From CAVUFH01 sp963740835 (GTDB lineage Bacteria > Actinomycetota > Acidimicrobiia > IMCC26256 > PALSA-610), in assembly GCA_963740835.1 (NCBI GenBank), contig CAVUFH010000002.1:620001-684000 (forward strand): a stretch of 64,000 bases of DNA, given 5' to 3'. The notes beneath the pieces were generated by a model. The model made no database searches and was not told the origin of the DNA. It was given only the letters and a program-made list of their open reading frames with translations. A program made the position numbers and the translations under genes. Positions within the stretch are counted from its first letter, which is position 1, and each line of letters opens with the position of its first letter. Below, piece by piece: positions 1 to 8,379 of this stretch.

Positions 1-420
1 TCGTCGCGATCGACCAGCTGACCAAAGCGTGGGTTGCCGCGACCCGCAAGGACGCGCCGCTCGACATCATCGGCAACTCGGTGCAGATCGTGCTCTCGCG
101 CAACGGCGGGAGCGCGTTCGGCCGTTTCCAGGGGATGACGACAGCTGCTCGCGGTCGGCGCGATCGTCGTTTCGATCCTCATCGTCCGGGAAGCGCGCAA
201 CGCCACCGACCGGCTGCGCCTGATCGGCTTCACGCTCGTGCTCGGCGGCGCGCTCGGCAACCTTGCCGATCGGTTCTTCCGCGCGCCCGGATTCCTACGC
301 GGTCACGTCGTCGACTTCATCGCGGTCGGCCGGTTCCCCGTCTTCAACGTCGCGGACTCGTGCATCACGATCGGGGCGATCATCCTCGTGTGGGGCACGT
401 TGCGCGCACCCGCGAAGTGA
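1..420 (+). CDS. lspA: Lipoprotein signal peptidase (signal peptidase II), 5' truncated, frameshifted
   Basis: Aspartic membrane protease that removes the signal peptide of prolipoproteins after lipidation. The window opens inside the gene. An early reading frame holds the DQLTKAW and RNGGSAFG motifs. From about position 142 the frame one base further holds GGALGNLADR, a GHVVDF segment and FNVADSCITIG, with the two catalytic Asp in the NLAD and NVAD motifs. The two halves join only if one extra base is removed near 135-142. All family motifs survive, so a sequence error is likelier than gene decay. The stop overlaps the GTG of rluD. The order lspA-rluD is common in bacteria. Confidence 0.9.
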
Positions 421-1342
421 CCGAGCACGAGCCGGTCGAGGTGCCGGCCGCGCTCGACGGCGAGCGGGTGGACCGCGCGGTGGCGCTGCTCACCGGTTGG
501 AGCCGCGGCGACGTGCAGGCGCTCCTCGCGGACGGCGGTGTCCTCGTCGACGGGCGCGCGGTCGGCAAGAGCCGGCGTTTGCACGAAGGCGAGGTCGTCG
601 AGGTGCGCGGCGAACCGGTACCCGACGTGCCGCCGATTGCCGAACCCGATGTCGAAGTGGTGGTGCGGTACGAGGACGACGACGTCATCGTCGTCGCCAA
701 GCCCGCGGGTCTGGTCGTGCATCCGGGCGCCGGCCACTCCTCCGGAACGCTCGTGCACGGGTTGCTCGCGTGCTATCCCGAGATCGCGGATGTCGGCGAC
801 CCATTCCGGCCGGGCATCGTGCACCGCCTCGACCGCGACACGAGCGGGCTCATGGTCGTGGCACGCACCGCGCGTGCCTACGACGCGCTGGTCGAGCAGC
901 TCTCCGCGCGTGCCGTCGACCGGCGCTACGCCGCGCTCGTATGGGGGCGACCGGCGGCGACGCGCGGCACGATCGACGCACCCATCGGGCGGTCGTCGGC
1001 GCGACGGACGCGCATGGCCGTGCGCGACGCGGGCCGGCCCGCCCGCACCGGCTACGAAGTGGAGCGCATCTTCGACGAGCCGCGCTGCAGCCTGCTCGCG
1101 TGCACGCTCGAGACCGGGCGCACCCATCAGATCCGGGTGCATCTCGCCGCGATCGGCCATCCTGTGGTCGGGGATGCGACGTACGGCGGTCACCGCGAGT
1201 CGATCGATCTCGACCGCCCGTTCCTCCACGCCGCGCGAGCTTGCGTTCATGCACCCCGCGTCCGGTACGCGGGTCGAGTTCGCGGAGCCGTTGCCTCCGG
1301 AGCTCGCGGCCGTGCCTCGCGCGATGGCCCGCCGAGGCCTGA
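417..1342 (+). CDS. rluD: 23S rRNA pseudouridine synthase, RluD family, two frameshifts
   Basis: Converts uridines of 23S rRNA (helix 69 in the RluD type) to pseudouridine. An N-terminal S4 RNA-binding domain (about residues 15-70) precedes the RluA/RluD catalytic domain. The signature HRLDRDTSG starts at H136, with catalytic Asp139. ETGRTHQIRVH follows. The C-terminus is broken twice. Removing one base near 1239-1246 restores HAARLAFMHP, and removing one near 1312-1316 restores LAAVLARWPAEA followed by TGA at 1342. The span is two bases over a multiple of three, as predicted. The GTG start overlaps the lspA stop by 4 nt. The restored end lies only 16 bp from the convergent Rrf2 gene. Confidence 0.88.
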
Positions 1343-1358
1343 ACCGATCGCGCGTCGT

Positions 1359-1772
1359 TCAAGTCGACGCGTCGGAGTGTCCGACGAGCGTCCGCTTCAC
1401 GAGGTCCGCGAGCGTGACCTGCGCCAGGTAGCGGCGGGTCTCGTCGGAGACGCACACCCACACCTCCTGCAGGATGCAATGGCCTTCGCAGTGGTCCGGA
1501 TGTTCCTCGAGCGGGAGCTGCGGACCCTCCACCGCACTCACGATCTCGGCGAGCGTGATCTCGACGGGCGGCCGCGCGAGGACGTACCCACCGCCCACCC
1601 CGCGCTTCGACCGCACCAGGCCGGCGCCCTTCACCGCGAGCAGGATCTGCTCCAGATAGGGCTGCGGGAGGCGCGTGCGCTCCGCGATCTCCTTCACCGA
1701 GGTCGGGCGTTCGGTTCCGTGGAGGGCGAGCGACAACAGCGCGCGCGCCGCGTAGTCACCGCGCGTGGACAC
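1359..1772 (-). CDS. Rrf2 family transcriptional regulator with three cysteines
   Basis: Small winged-helix repressor of the Rrf2/IscR/NsrR family, about 137 aa. The opening STRGDYAARALLSLAL, then QPYLEQILLAVKGAGLV and the SKRGVGGGYVLA wing are typical. A cysteine trio in the form C-x3-C-x7-C (HCEGHC then VWVC) sits where IscR and NsrR bind an Fe-S cluster, so redox or NO sensing is plausible but unproven. The GTG at 1772 is preferred because GGAGG lies 7 nt upstream; an in-frame GTG two codons earlier would leave no Shine-Dalgarno spacing. It is divergent from the phosphodiesterase-family gene, with no Fe-S or cysteine genes beside it, so its targets are unknown. Confidence 0.85.
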   Translation of the reverse strand: MSTRGDYAARALLSLALHGTERPTSVKEIAERTRLPQPYLEQILLAVKGAGLVRSKRGVGGGYVLARPPVEITLAEIVSAVEGPQLPLEEHPDHCEGHCILQEVWVCVSDETRRYLAQVTLADLVKRTLVGHSDAST

Positions 1773-1828
1773 TTTCACTCCTCCATGCTCGCGTAGATTC
1801 GTGGGGCCGTGGAACCTGCAACCGAACC

Positions 1829-2911
1829 GTGCGCCCAACGCTCGACGGCGCGTCGGTCGCGGGCATCGTTCCCGCACTCGTTGGTGGGCAGGACGGGAGC
1901 TGGATCCCCGAGGTCGCCCGCGCCGCGGATGCGGTCGTGCTGCTCGTGCTCGACGGGCTCGGTTGGAACTCGGCCCAGACGCATGCGGCCATCCTGCCGA
2001 CGATCAGCGCCATGGTCGGCGGACGCATCACGACTGTGGCGCCCTCGACCACGGCCACTGCGCTGACCTCGATCGCGACCGGGCTCGCGCCCGCCCAGCA
2101 CGGCGTGCTCGGCTACCGGATGCGGGTCGGCGCCGACGTGCTCAACGTCCTGCGCTGGACCGTGCCCGACGCCCGCCCCCCGGATCCGTTCGACGTGCAG
2201 CGGCACACGTCGTTCCTCGGCCGCGAGGTCCCGGTCGTCACGAAGTCCGAGTTCCGCAACAGCGGCTTCACGAACGCGCACCTGCGCGGCGCCCGTTTCA
2301 CCGGTTGGACATCGACCGCGGTGCTCGTCGAGCACTGCGCCCGGCTGGTCGCGGCCGGCGAGCGGTTCGTGTATGCCTACTACCCGGGCGTCGACAACGT
2401 CGCGCACGAGTTCGGATTGCACGACGGCTACTACGCGCGCGAGCTCGAGTTCGCGGACCGTCTCGTTGCCGACCTGCTCACAGTGCTGCCTGCGCGCGCA
2501 ACGCTGCTCGTCACCGCGGATCACGGCCAGATCCATCTCGAGCGCGACGACTGGATCGATCTCACCGAGCTCCGGCCGATGGTCGACGTGATGGCCGGTG
2601 ACGGTCGCTTCCGCTATCTGTACGCGCGGCGCGGTTCCGCCAAGGACCTCGCCGCGGCCGCGCGCGATCTGCTCGGCGATCACGCGTGGGTTCGTACCCG
2701 GGGCGAGCTCCTCGACGATGGCTGGCTCGGTTCCGGCGCGACGGGGACCATTCCGGGCCGTATCGGCGACGTCGTGCTCGCGTCCCGCGATGCGTCCGCG
2801 TTCGTCGATCCCGCGCTCGCGGTCGAGGTCCGCCTCCGCTCCGGTCACGGCAGCCTCACCGCAGACGAGATGTACGTGCCACTCGTCGCCGCGCCGGGCA
2901 GAGGTTCCTGA
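1829..2911 (+). CDS. Alkaline phosphatase-fold protein, type I phosphodiesterase/nucleotide pyrophosphatase family
   Basis: 360 aa cytoplasmic-type member of the type I phosphodiesterase/nucleotide pyrophosphatase group. Visible metal ligands and nucleophile are VLDGLGW (Asp42), the STTAT block (Thr74 or Thr75 as nucleophile), PGVDNVAHE, TADHGQ, and a C-terminal GHGSLT. There is no signal peptide. The substrate cannot be read from sequence; actinobacterial relatives are usually annotated only as alkaline phosphatase family or nucleotide pyrophosphatase. The start GTG has no strong ribosome-binding site. A longer frame from 1809 is out of phase and was not used. The GNAT-VOC gene begins 1 bp after the stop, so the two are probably cotranscribed. 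Confidence 0.78.
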   Translation: MRPTLDGASVAGIVPALVGGQDGSWIPEVARAADAVVLLVLDGLGWNSAQTHAAILPTISAMVGGRITTVAPSTTATALTSIATGLAPAQHGVLGYRMRVGADVLNVLRWTVPDARPPDPFDVQRHTSFLGREVPVVTKSEFRNSGFTNAHLRGARFTGWTSTAVLVEHCARLVAAGERFVYAYYPGVDNVAHEFGLHDGYYARELEFADRLVADLLTVLPARATLLVTADHGQIHLERDDWIDLTELRPMVDVMAGDGRFRYLYARRGSAKDLAAAARDLLGDHAWVRTRGELLDDGWLGSGATGTIPGRIGDVVLASRDASAFVDPALAVEVRLRSGHGSLTADEMYVPLVAAPGRGS

Positions 2912-2912
2912 C

Positions 2913-3743
2913 GTGGCGCCGCACGTCGTCGCCTTCACGCCCGACGACTGGGAGCTGCTGCGCGCCCTGCGCCTGCGGGCGTTGTCCGAGGATCCGTACG
3001 CGTTCGGATCGACCCACGCGCGCGAGCTGGAGTTCGACGAGGCAACGTGGCGCGAACGCACCGCTCGCATGGTGTACGCGACTGTCGGCGGCGAACCGGC
3101 CGGCATCGCCGGCGCGGGCCTTCTCGACGACGACTTGGTCGAGCTGCTCGGCATGTGGACCGCGCCCGAGTTCCGCGGGCGCGGGGTCGGGCGCGCGCTC
3201 GTCGAGTGGGCGATCGCCAGTGCGCGCGAGGTGGGTCGGCGCCGGGTCGGGCTCTGGTACGCGGATGGCAACGACAGCGCGCGGCGTCTGTACGAGCGCT
3301 GCGGCTTCGTCGAGACCGACGAGCACCCGGAAGCGCCGTATGCAAAGGCCGACCATCGCATGGTGCTGCACTTACCCGCAGCGAATGGTGCGGGCGCGGC
3401 GGTGTCGGTCGACGAACTCGTCATCCCCGTGTTGCGCGTCGCGGACGCGGCGCGCGCCGTCCGCTGGTACGCGCGGCTGGGCTTCGTGAAACAGTGGGAG
3501 CACCAGTTCGAGGCCGGCTTCCCGTGGTTCGTGTGCGTCGCGCGCCGAGCGATGCGGCTCTACCTGTCGGAGCATCTCGGTGACGCCCGCCCCGGCACCT
3601 TGCTGCACCTGAACGTCGCGAACATCGACGCCATCGCGGTCGAGTTCGGCGAGGCCGTCGACGAGGACGGCCTCGCCGGCCGCCAGGTGAACCTCGTCGA
3701 CCCCGACGGCAACCGGCTGCGCGTCGCGACACCACGCGGCTGA
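2913..3743 (+). CDS. GNAT N-acetyltransferase fused to a VOC/glyoxalase (bleomycin-resistance-like) domain
   Basis: 276 aa two-domain protein. Residues 1 to about 155 form a GNAT acetyltransferase with the acetyl-CoA loop in APEFRGRGVGRALVEWA and the C-terminal NDSARRLYERCGF motif. Residues about 162-276 form a VOC domain (ADAARAVRWYARLGF, LYLSEHLGD, VDPDGNRLRV) resembling bleomycin-resistance-type glyoxalase-like proteins. The domains are joined in one frame with no sign of sequence error. GNAT enzymes acetylate amines, and VOC proteins of this type bind or modify small molecules, so detoxification of an amine-bearing toxin is a reasonable guess. The GTG start lies 1 bp after the preceding stop. 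Confidence 0.82.
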   Translation: MAPHVVAFTPDDWELLRALRLRALSEDPYAFGSTHARELEFDEATWRERTARMVYATVGGEPAGIAGAGLLDDDLVELLGMWTAPEFRGRGVGRALVEWAIASAREVGRRRVGLWYADGNDSARRLYERCGFVETDEHPEAPYAKADHRMVLHLPAANGAGAAVSVDELVIPVLRVADAARAVRWYARLGFVKQWEHQFEAGFPWFVCVARRAMRLYLSEHLGDARPGTLLHLNVANIDAIAVEFGEAVDEDGLAGRQVNLVDPDGNRLRVATPRG

Positions 3744-3775
3744 ACCTCCCCTTGCCCTTCCCGGTCGCATGCGTT

Positions 3776-3803
3776 ACCGTCCGGTTACATGTAACCAAAC
3801 GGT
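3776..3803. promoter_or_regulatory. 28-bp imperfect palindrome, probable ArsR operator
   Basis: A perfect 14-bp palindrome GGTTACATGTAACC (3783-3796) sits inside a wider dyad with arms ACCGT (3776-3780) and ACGGT (3799-3803) on the same centre, giving 24 symmetric positions of 28. It lies 29 bp before the SRPBCC gene, whose downstream partner encodes an ArsR repressor. ArsR dimers bind dyads of this size, so autoregulation is the simplest reading. Confidence 0.7.
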
Positions 3804-3831
3804 GTCACGATTGCGGAGACGGGAGGTCGTG

Positions 3832-4290
3832 ATGGGAACCGAGATCGGGCCGTTCGCGGTGCGCCGGAGCATCTGGATCGATGCCGCGCCGGAGAACGTA
3901 TGGCAGGAGTTCGAGACCTTCGAGCGCATGGCCGACTGGTACGGCACCGGCCACCAGCTGCTCGAGTACGAACCGCGCCTCGGTGGACGGGTCGTCACCG
4001 ATGCCGGCGGGGACCACCACAGCGAGGAACCGTTGGTGTTCGAAGGACGCGTGCTCGTCTTCGACCCGGGGCGCGAGCTGACCTTCGAGCAGAACTGGCT
4101 CGAGCACAGCTGGACCGCGCCCGCGCTCATCACGTTGCGCCTCACGCCGGTCGACGGCGGCACGTTGGTCGAGTTGTTCCACCACGGCTTCGAACGCGTG
4201 GCGGACGATCCCGGCGAGTTGCTGCGCGGGTTCGAGGAAGGCTGGACGATGCGCCAGCTCGAGATGTTGCTCGCTCGGGTCTCGAAGTAG
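3832..4290 (+). CDS. SRPBCC/AHSA1-like domain protein
   Basis: 152 aa single-domain START/SRPBCC ligand-binding fold (activator of Hsp90 ATPase homologue 1-like). The family opening is IWIDAAPENVWQEFETFE, and the C-terminal helix holds GWTMRQLEMLLARV. ATG 3832 was chosen because GGGAGG ends 5 nt upstream; a GTG one codon earlier is too close. The next gene is an ArsR repressor 5 bp downstream. The SRPBCC-ArsR pair is common in actinobacteria, where the SRPBCC partner is thought to bind a hydrophobic ligand. The ligand here is unknown. It is expressed behind the palindrome at 3776-3803. Confidence 0.85.
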   Translation: MGTEIGPFAVRRSIWIDAAPENVWQEFETFERMADWYGTGHQLLEYEPRLGGRVVTDAGGDHHSEEPLVFEGRVLVFDPGRELTFEQNWLEHSWTAPALITLRLTPVDGGTLVELFHHGFERVADDPGELLRGFEEGWTMRQLEMLLARVSK

Positions 4291-4295
4291 GCCCC

Positions 4296-4649
4296 GTGTC
4301 CCGACGGAGAGACGTCTTCGGCGCGCTCGCCGATCCGACGCGTCGGGCGATCCTCGAACGGTTGCTCGACCGCCACGAGATGTCCGCCGGCGCGCTCGCG
4401 GCGGAGTTCGTGCACATCAGCCGGCCCGCGGTGTCGAAGCACCTGGGAGTGCTGCGCGCCGCCGGACTCGTGCGCGCCCGGGAGGACGGGCGCGAGGTGT
4501 TCTACGCACTCGATTCGGCGCCGTTGGCGACTGCATACGAGGAGTGGTGGGCGCGGTTCGCGCCGCTCTGGGACGAGCGGCTCACCCGCCTGAAGCGGAA
4601 CGTCGAGCGGGCGCCGACCGCCGGATCGGGCCGGGCCCGCACGCGCTGA
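4296..4649 (+). CDS. ArsR/SmtB family transcriptional repressor
   Basis: 117 aa winged-helix repressor. FGALADPTRRAILERLL, then the recognition helix region ISRPAVSKHLGVLRAAGLV and wing REDGREVFYAL are diagnostic. No metal-binding cysteine motif (such as ELCVCDL) is present, so it probably belongs to the metal-independent ArsR group that accompanies SRPBCC proteins. Its C-terminal tail (YEEWWARFAPLWDERLTRL) is typical of that subgroup. The GTG start lies 5 bp after the SRPBCC stop. Likely target: the 28-bp dyad at 3776-3803. Confidence 0.9.
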   Translation: MSRRRDVFGALADPTRRAILERLLDRHEMSAGALAAEFVHISRPAVSKHLGVLRAAGLVRAREDGREVFYALDSAPLATAYEEWWARFAPLWDERLTRLKRNVERAPTAGSGRARTR

Positions 4650-4706
4650 CGGCCGACGCTGGTGACCACCGGCTCGGCGCGCTATCGTCGAATGACAGCA
4701 GTGTAG

Positions 4707-4772
4707 TTATCCCCAGGTCGCTGTGGACGCCCTTGTGGACGCCGGCTGCGAGCTGGGGACAGTTGTGGATGG
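4707..4772 (+). promoter_or_regulatory. Cluster of DnaA-box-like motifs upstream of dnaE
   Basis: Four matches to the DnaA-box core lie within 66 bp: TTATCCCCA (4707-4715, one mismatch to TTATCCACA), TGTGGAC at 4722-4728 and 4734-4740, and TGTGGAT at 4764-4770. The last three share one orientation and match the reverse complement of the high-GC form TTGTCCACA at their core. They sit between arsR and the dnaE start. A role in coupling DnaE expression to DnaA is inference. Confidence 0.4.
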
Positions 4773-4797
4773 CGGAGGCCCCAACTGCCTGATTCAC

Positions 4798-7700
4798 ATG
4801 CCTGATTCATTCGTCCATCTGCATCTCCACACCGAGTACTCGATGCTCGACGGGGCATCGCGGATCGGCGAGGTCGTGGCCGCGGCCGCGGCCGACGGGC
4901 AACCGGCGGTCGGCATCACCGACCACGGCAACATGTACGGCGCGCTCGAGCTGTACAAAGCCGCGCGCGCCGCCGGTATCAAGCCGGTGCTCGGCATGGA
5001 GGGCTACTTCACCAACACGTCGCGCTTCGACCGGCCGAAACGCAGCGAGCACGAGATCTTCCACCTCACGCTGCTCGCCGAGACCGATCAGGGCTACCGC
5101 AACCTGATCAAGGTCACGAGCATGGCGTACCTCGACGGCTACTACTACAAGCCCCGCTCGGACTGGGAGCTGCTCGCCGCGCACCACGAGGGCATCACCG
5201 CGACCACGGGCTGCCTCGGCGGGTTGGTGTCGCAGCTCATCCTCCAGGGCGACGAAGCCGCGGCGCTGGCTGCGGCCGCGCGGTTCCAGGAGATCTTCGG
5301 GCGCGAACACTTCTTCGTAGAGCTCCAGGACCACGGCATCGACGACGACGCGAAGGTCATCCGTCCCCTGCTCGACATCGCGCGCAAGCTCGATGCGCCG
5401 CTGCTCGCGACCAACGACAGCCACTACACGCACAAGGAACACGCGGAAGCGCACGACGCGCTGTTGTGCGTGCAGACCGGTGCGTTGCAGAGCGACCCGA
5501 ACCGATTCAAGTTCGACGGCGACGAGTTCTACATCAAGAGCGCGCAGGAGATGCGACATCTCTTCCGAGAGGCGCCCGAAGCGTGCGACAACACGCTGCT
5601 CGTCGCGGAGCGGGCCGCGGTCGAGCTCGAGTTCGGGAACGCGATCCTCCCGTCGTTCCCCGTCCCCGACGGTCACGACGAGAACTCCTACCTCCGAGAG
5701 CTCACGATCGAAGGTGCGAAGGGGCGCTACGGCGACGACCTTGCGATGCACGTGCGCGAGCGCATCGACTTCGAGCTCGACGTCATCAAGTCAATGGGGT
5801 TCTCCGCGTACTTCCTCGTCGTCTGGGACCTCGTGCGCTACGCCAAGTCGCGCGGCATCCGGGTCGGGCCGGGCCGGGGGAGCGCGGCCGGTTCGTGCGT
5901 GGCGTACTGCCTGCGCATCGTCGACATCGACCCGATCAAATACGACCTTCTTTTCGAGCGGTTCCTGAATCCGGGACGCAAGGAGATGCCCGACATCGAC
6001 ATGGACTTCGACTCCCGGTACCGGGGGGAGATGATCCGCTACGCCGCCGACCGCTACGGCCACGATCACGTCGCGCAGATCGTCACGTTCTCCACGATCA
6101 AAGCGCGCGCCGCGGTGCGCGACGCCGCGCGCGTCCTCGGCTACCCGTACGCGGTCGGCGACAAGATCGCGAAGCTGATGCCGCCGCTCGTGATGGGCCG
6201 GGACACGCCGCTGCACGCGTGCTTCGACAAGCAAGACAAGTACACCGACGGCTACAAGATGGCGTCCGAGCTCCGGCAGCTCTACGAAGACGACCCCGAC
6301 ACGCGGCGCTCGATCGACGTCGCGCTCGGGCTCGAAGGGCTGCGCCGCCAGGACGGCATCCACGCGGCCGCGGTCGTGATCACCCGCGAACCGCTCACCG
6401 AGTACCTCCCGATCCAGCGCAAGCCCGAGCCCGGCATGCCGATCGAGGAAACGCCCGTCGTCACGCAGTACGAGATGAACGGCGTGAGTGAACTCGGCCT
6501 CCTGAAGATGGACTTCCTCGGGCTCCGCAACCTGGACGTCATGGAGGTCGCGCTCGGGTTGATCGAAGCGTCCACCGGATCGCGCCCCGACATCGACAAT
6601 GTCGCGCTCGACGACCCGAAGACGTTCGCGCTGCTGGCCCGCGCCGAGACGATCGGCGTGTTCCAGCTCGAAGGCGGCCCGATGCGGGCGCTCATCCGCT
6701 CGCTCGCACCGTCGCGCTTCGAGGACGTGTGCGCGCTCGTCGCGCTCTATCGGCCCGGGCCGATGGGCACGAACATGCACAACGAGTACGCGGACCGCAA
6801 GAACGGCCGGAAGCCTGTCGTCTACTACCACGCGGACCTCGAAGAGATCCTCGCGCCCACCTACGGGTTGATGATCTACCAAGAGCAGCTCATGCGCTGC
6901 GCGCAACGGCTCGCGGGTTACACGCTCGAAGAGGCCGACAACCTCCGCAAGGCCGCGGCGAAGAAGAAGCGCGACCTGATGCGCGCGGAGCGGTCGAAGT
7001 TCGTCGGCGGCTGTGAGCGCAGCGGCTACGGCCCCGACTTCGGCAACGAGATGTTCGACGTCATCGAACCGTTCGCCGACTACTCGTTCCCGAAAGCGCA
7101 CGCCACCGGGTACGGCTTCATCGCCTACCAAACCGCGTGGCTCAAGGCGAACTTCCCGGTGCAGTACCTCGCCGCGCTGCTCACGAGCGTCAAGGCCAAC
7201 CTCGACAAAGCAGCCGTCTACCTCAACGAGTGCCGGCTGCTCGAGATCCCGGTGCTGGTTCCCGACGTCAACGCGTCGGAGAGCGACTTCTCCTGCGAGT
7301 TCGGCGACGACTTCAAGAGCGGGGGGGAGGTCGCCGAGACGCACTCGGCGAAGCCCGCTTCGGCGACCGCGACGGGTGGGAAGAGTCCAGGGGCCGTCCG
7401 CTTTGGCTTGTCGGCCGTGCGCAACGTCGGTGAAGGGGTCTCCGCGCTGATCATCGAGGAGCGCGAAGCGAACGGGCCGTTCACCGACTTCCACGACTTC
7501 TGCGCGCGAGTCGATCCCGCGGTGCTCAACAAGCGCACGGTCGAGTCACTCGTCCGTGGCGGCGGCTTCGACTCGCTCGGCCATACCCGGCGGGGTCTGT
7601 GCCTCGTGTTCGAGCCCATCGTCGACGCCGCGCTCCGGCGCCGGCGCGAACGCGAGCAGGGCACGATGAGCCTCTTCGATCTGGGCGGTGACACCGGTGA

Positions 7701-8373
7701 CGCGTCGCCCGTGTTCGATGACCGCCTCGACATCCCCGATCTCGAGTTCGACAAGACCGAGCGGTTGCGCCTCGAGAAGGAGATGCTCGGCCTCTACGTG
7801 AGCGACCATCCGCTGATGGGCGCCGAGCGGGCGCTGCGTAGGTACGTCGAGTGCTCGATCGCCGACCTCGCCGACATGGACGACGGCACCACGCGCACGG
7901 TCGCCGGCGTCGTCACCGCGTTGAGCCGCAAGTACACCAAGCGCGGCGACCTCATGGCCACGTTCGTGCTCGAGGACATCGCGTCGTCCATCGAGGTCAT
8001 GGTGTTCCCGAAGACGATGGCGCAGTACAACGAGTTGCTCGCCCCCGACGCGATCGTCACGGTGAAGGGCCGCGTCGACGGTCGCGAGGACACTCCGAAG
8101 CTGATGGCGCTCGAGATCGCACGCCCGGAGATCCATCTCGACAGCGGGCCGCCGGTGCGCGTCCGCGTGAAGGTCAGTGCGCTCACCGACGAACGGGTCG
8201 CCCGGCTCAAGGAGATCCTCGCCGCACATTCGGGCGACAGCCCGGTGTTCCTGCACCTTGTCGGCGCCGAGAAGGAAACCGTGCTCCAACTCGGTGACGA
8301 TCTGTATTGCAGCAGCGCCAACGGCATGTTCGCCGAGCTCCGCATCCTCTTCGGCGCCGACTGCATCCTCTGA
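4798..8373 (+). CDS. dnaE: DNA polymerase III alpha subunit (replicative polymerase)
   Basis: 1191 aa, the usual length of bacterial DnaE1. It starts with a PHP domain (HLHLHTEYSMLDGA near residue 8). The C-family palm follows, with PDIDMDFD (Asp399, Asp401, Asp403) as metal-binding residues, then a helix-hairpin-helix region and an OB-fold (RTVAGVVTALSRKYTKRGD near residue 1030). ATG 4798 gives the canonical N-terminus just before the PHP motif; an upstream in-frame GTG at 4723 would add 25 residues and is less likely. About 27 residues (840-866) rich in Gly, Ala, Thr and Lys interrupt the region before VRFGLSAVRNVGEG and are encoded by palindromic DNA. The gene is convergent with the monooxygenase gene across a long hairpin. 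Confidence 0.97.
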   Translation: MPDSFVHLHLHTEYSMLDGASRIGEVVAAAAADGQPAVGITDHGNMYGALELYKAARAAGIKPVLGMEGYFTNTSRFDRPKRSEHEIFHLTLLAETDQGYRNLIKVTSMAYLDGYYYKPRSDWELLAAHHEGITATTGCLGGLVSQLILQGDEAAALAAAARFQEIFGREHFFVELQDHGIDDDAKVIRPLLDIARKLDAPLLATNDSHYTHKEHAEAHDALLCVQTGALQSDPNRFKFDGDEFYIKSAQEMRHLFREAPEACDNTLLVAERAAVELEFGNAILPSFPVPDGHDENSYLRELTIEGAKGRYGDDLAMHVRERIDFELDVIKSMGFSAYFLVVWDLVRYAKSRGIRVGPGRGSAAGSCVAYCLRIVDIDPIKYDLLFERFLNPGRKEMPDIDMDFDSRYRGEMIRYAADRYGHDHVAQIVTFSTIKARAAVRDAARVLGYPYAVGDKIAKLMPPLVMGRDTPLHACFDKQDKYTDGYKMASELRQLYEDDPDTRRSIDVALGLEGLRRQDGIHAAAVVITREPLTEYLPIQRKPEPGMPIEETPVVTQYEMNGVSELGLLKMDFLGLRNLDVMEVALGLIEASTGSRPDIDNVALDDPKTFALLARAETIGVFQLEGGPMRALIRSLAPSRFEDVCALVALYRPGPMGTNMHNEYADRKNGRKPVVYYHADLEEILAPTYGLMIYQEQLMRCAQRLAGYTLEEADNLRKAAAKKKRDLMRAERSKFVGGCERSGYGPDFGNEMFDVIEPFADYSFPKAHATGYGFIAYQTAWLKANFPVQYLAALLTSVKANLDKAAVYLNECRLLEIPVLVPDVNASESDFSCEFGDDFKSGGEVAETHSAKPASATATGGKSPGAVRFGLSAVRNVGEGVSALIIEEREANGPFTDFHDFCARVDPAVLNKRTVESLVRGGGFDSLGHTRRGLCLVFEPIVDAALRRRREREQGTMSLFDLGGDTGDASPVFDDRLDIPDLEFDKTERLRLEKEMLGLYVSDHPLMGAERALRRYVECSIADLADMDDGTTRTVAGVVTALSRKYTKRGDLMATFVLEDIASSIEVMVFPKTMAQYNELLAPDAIVTVKGRVDGREDTPKLMALEIARPEIHLDSGPPVRVRVKVSALTDERVARLKEILAAHSGDSPVFLHLVGAEKETVLQLGDDLYCSSANGMFAELRILFGADCIL

Positions 8374-8379
8374 ACGACG

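Noticed and set aside
5791..7494. Long - strand frame opposite dnaE
   Set aside because: Antisense of the DNA polymerase catalytic core; composition bias explains it.
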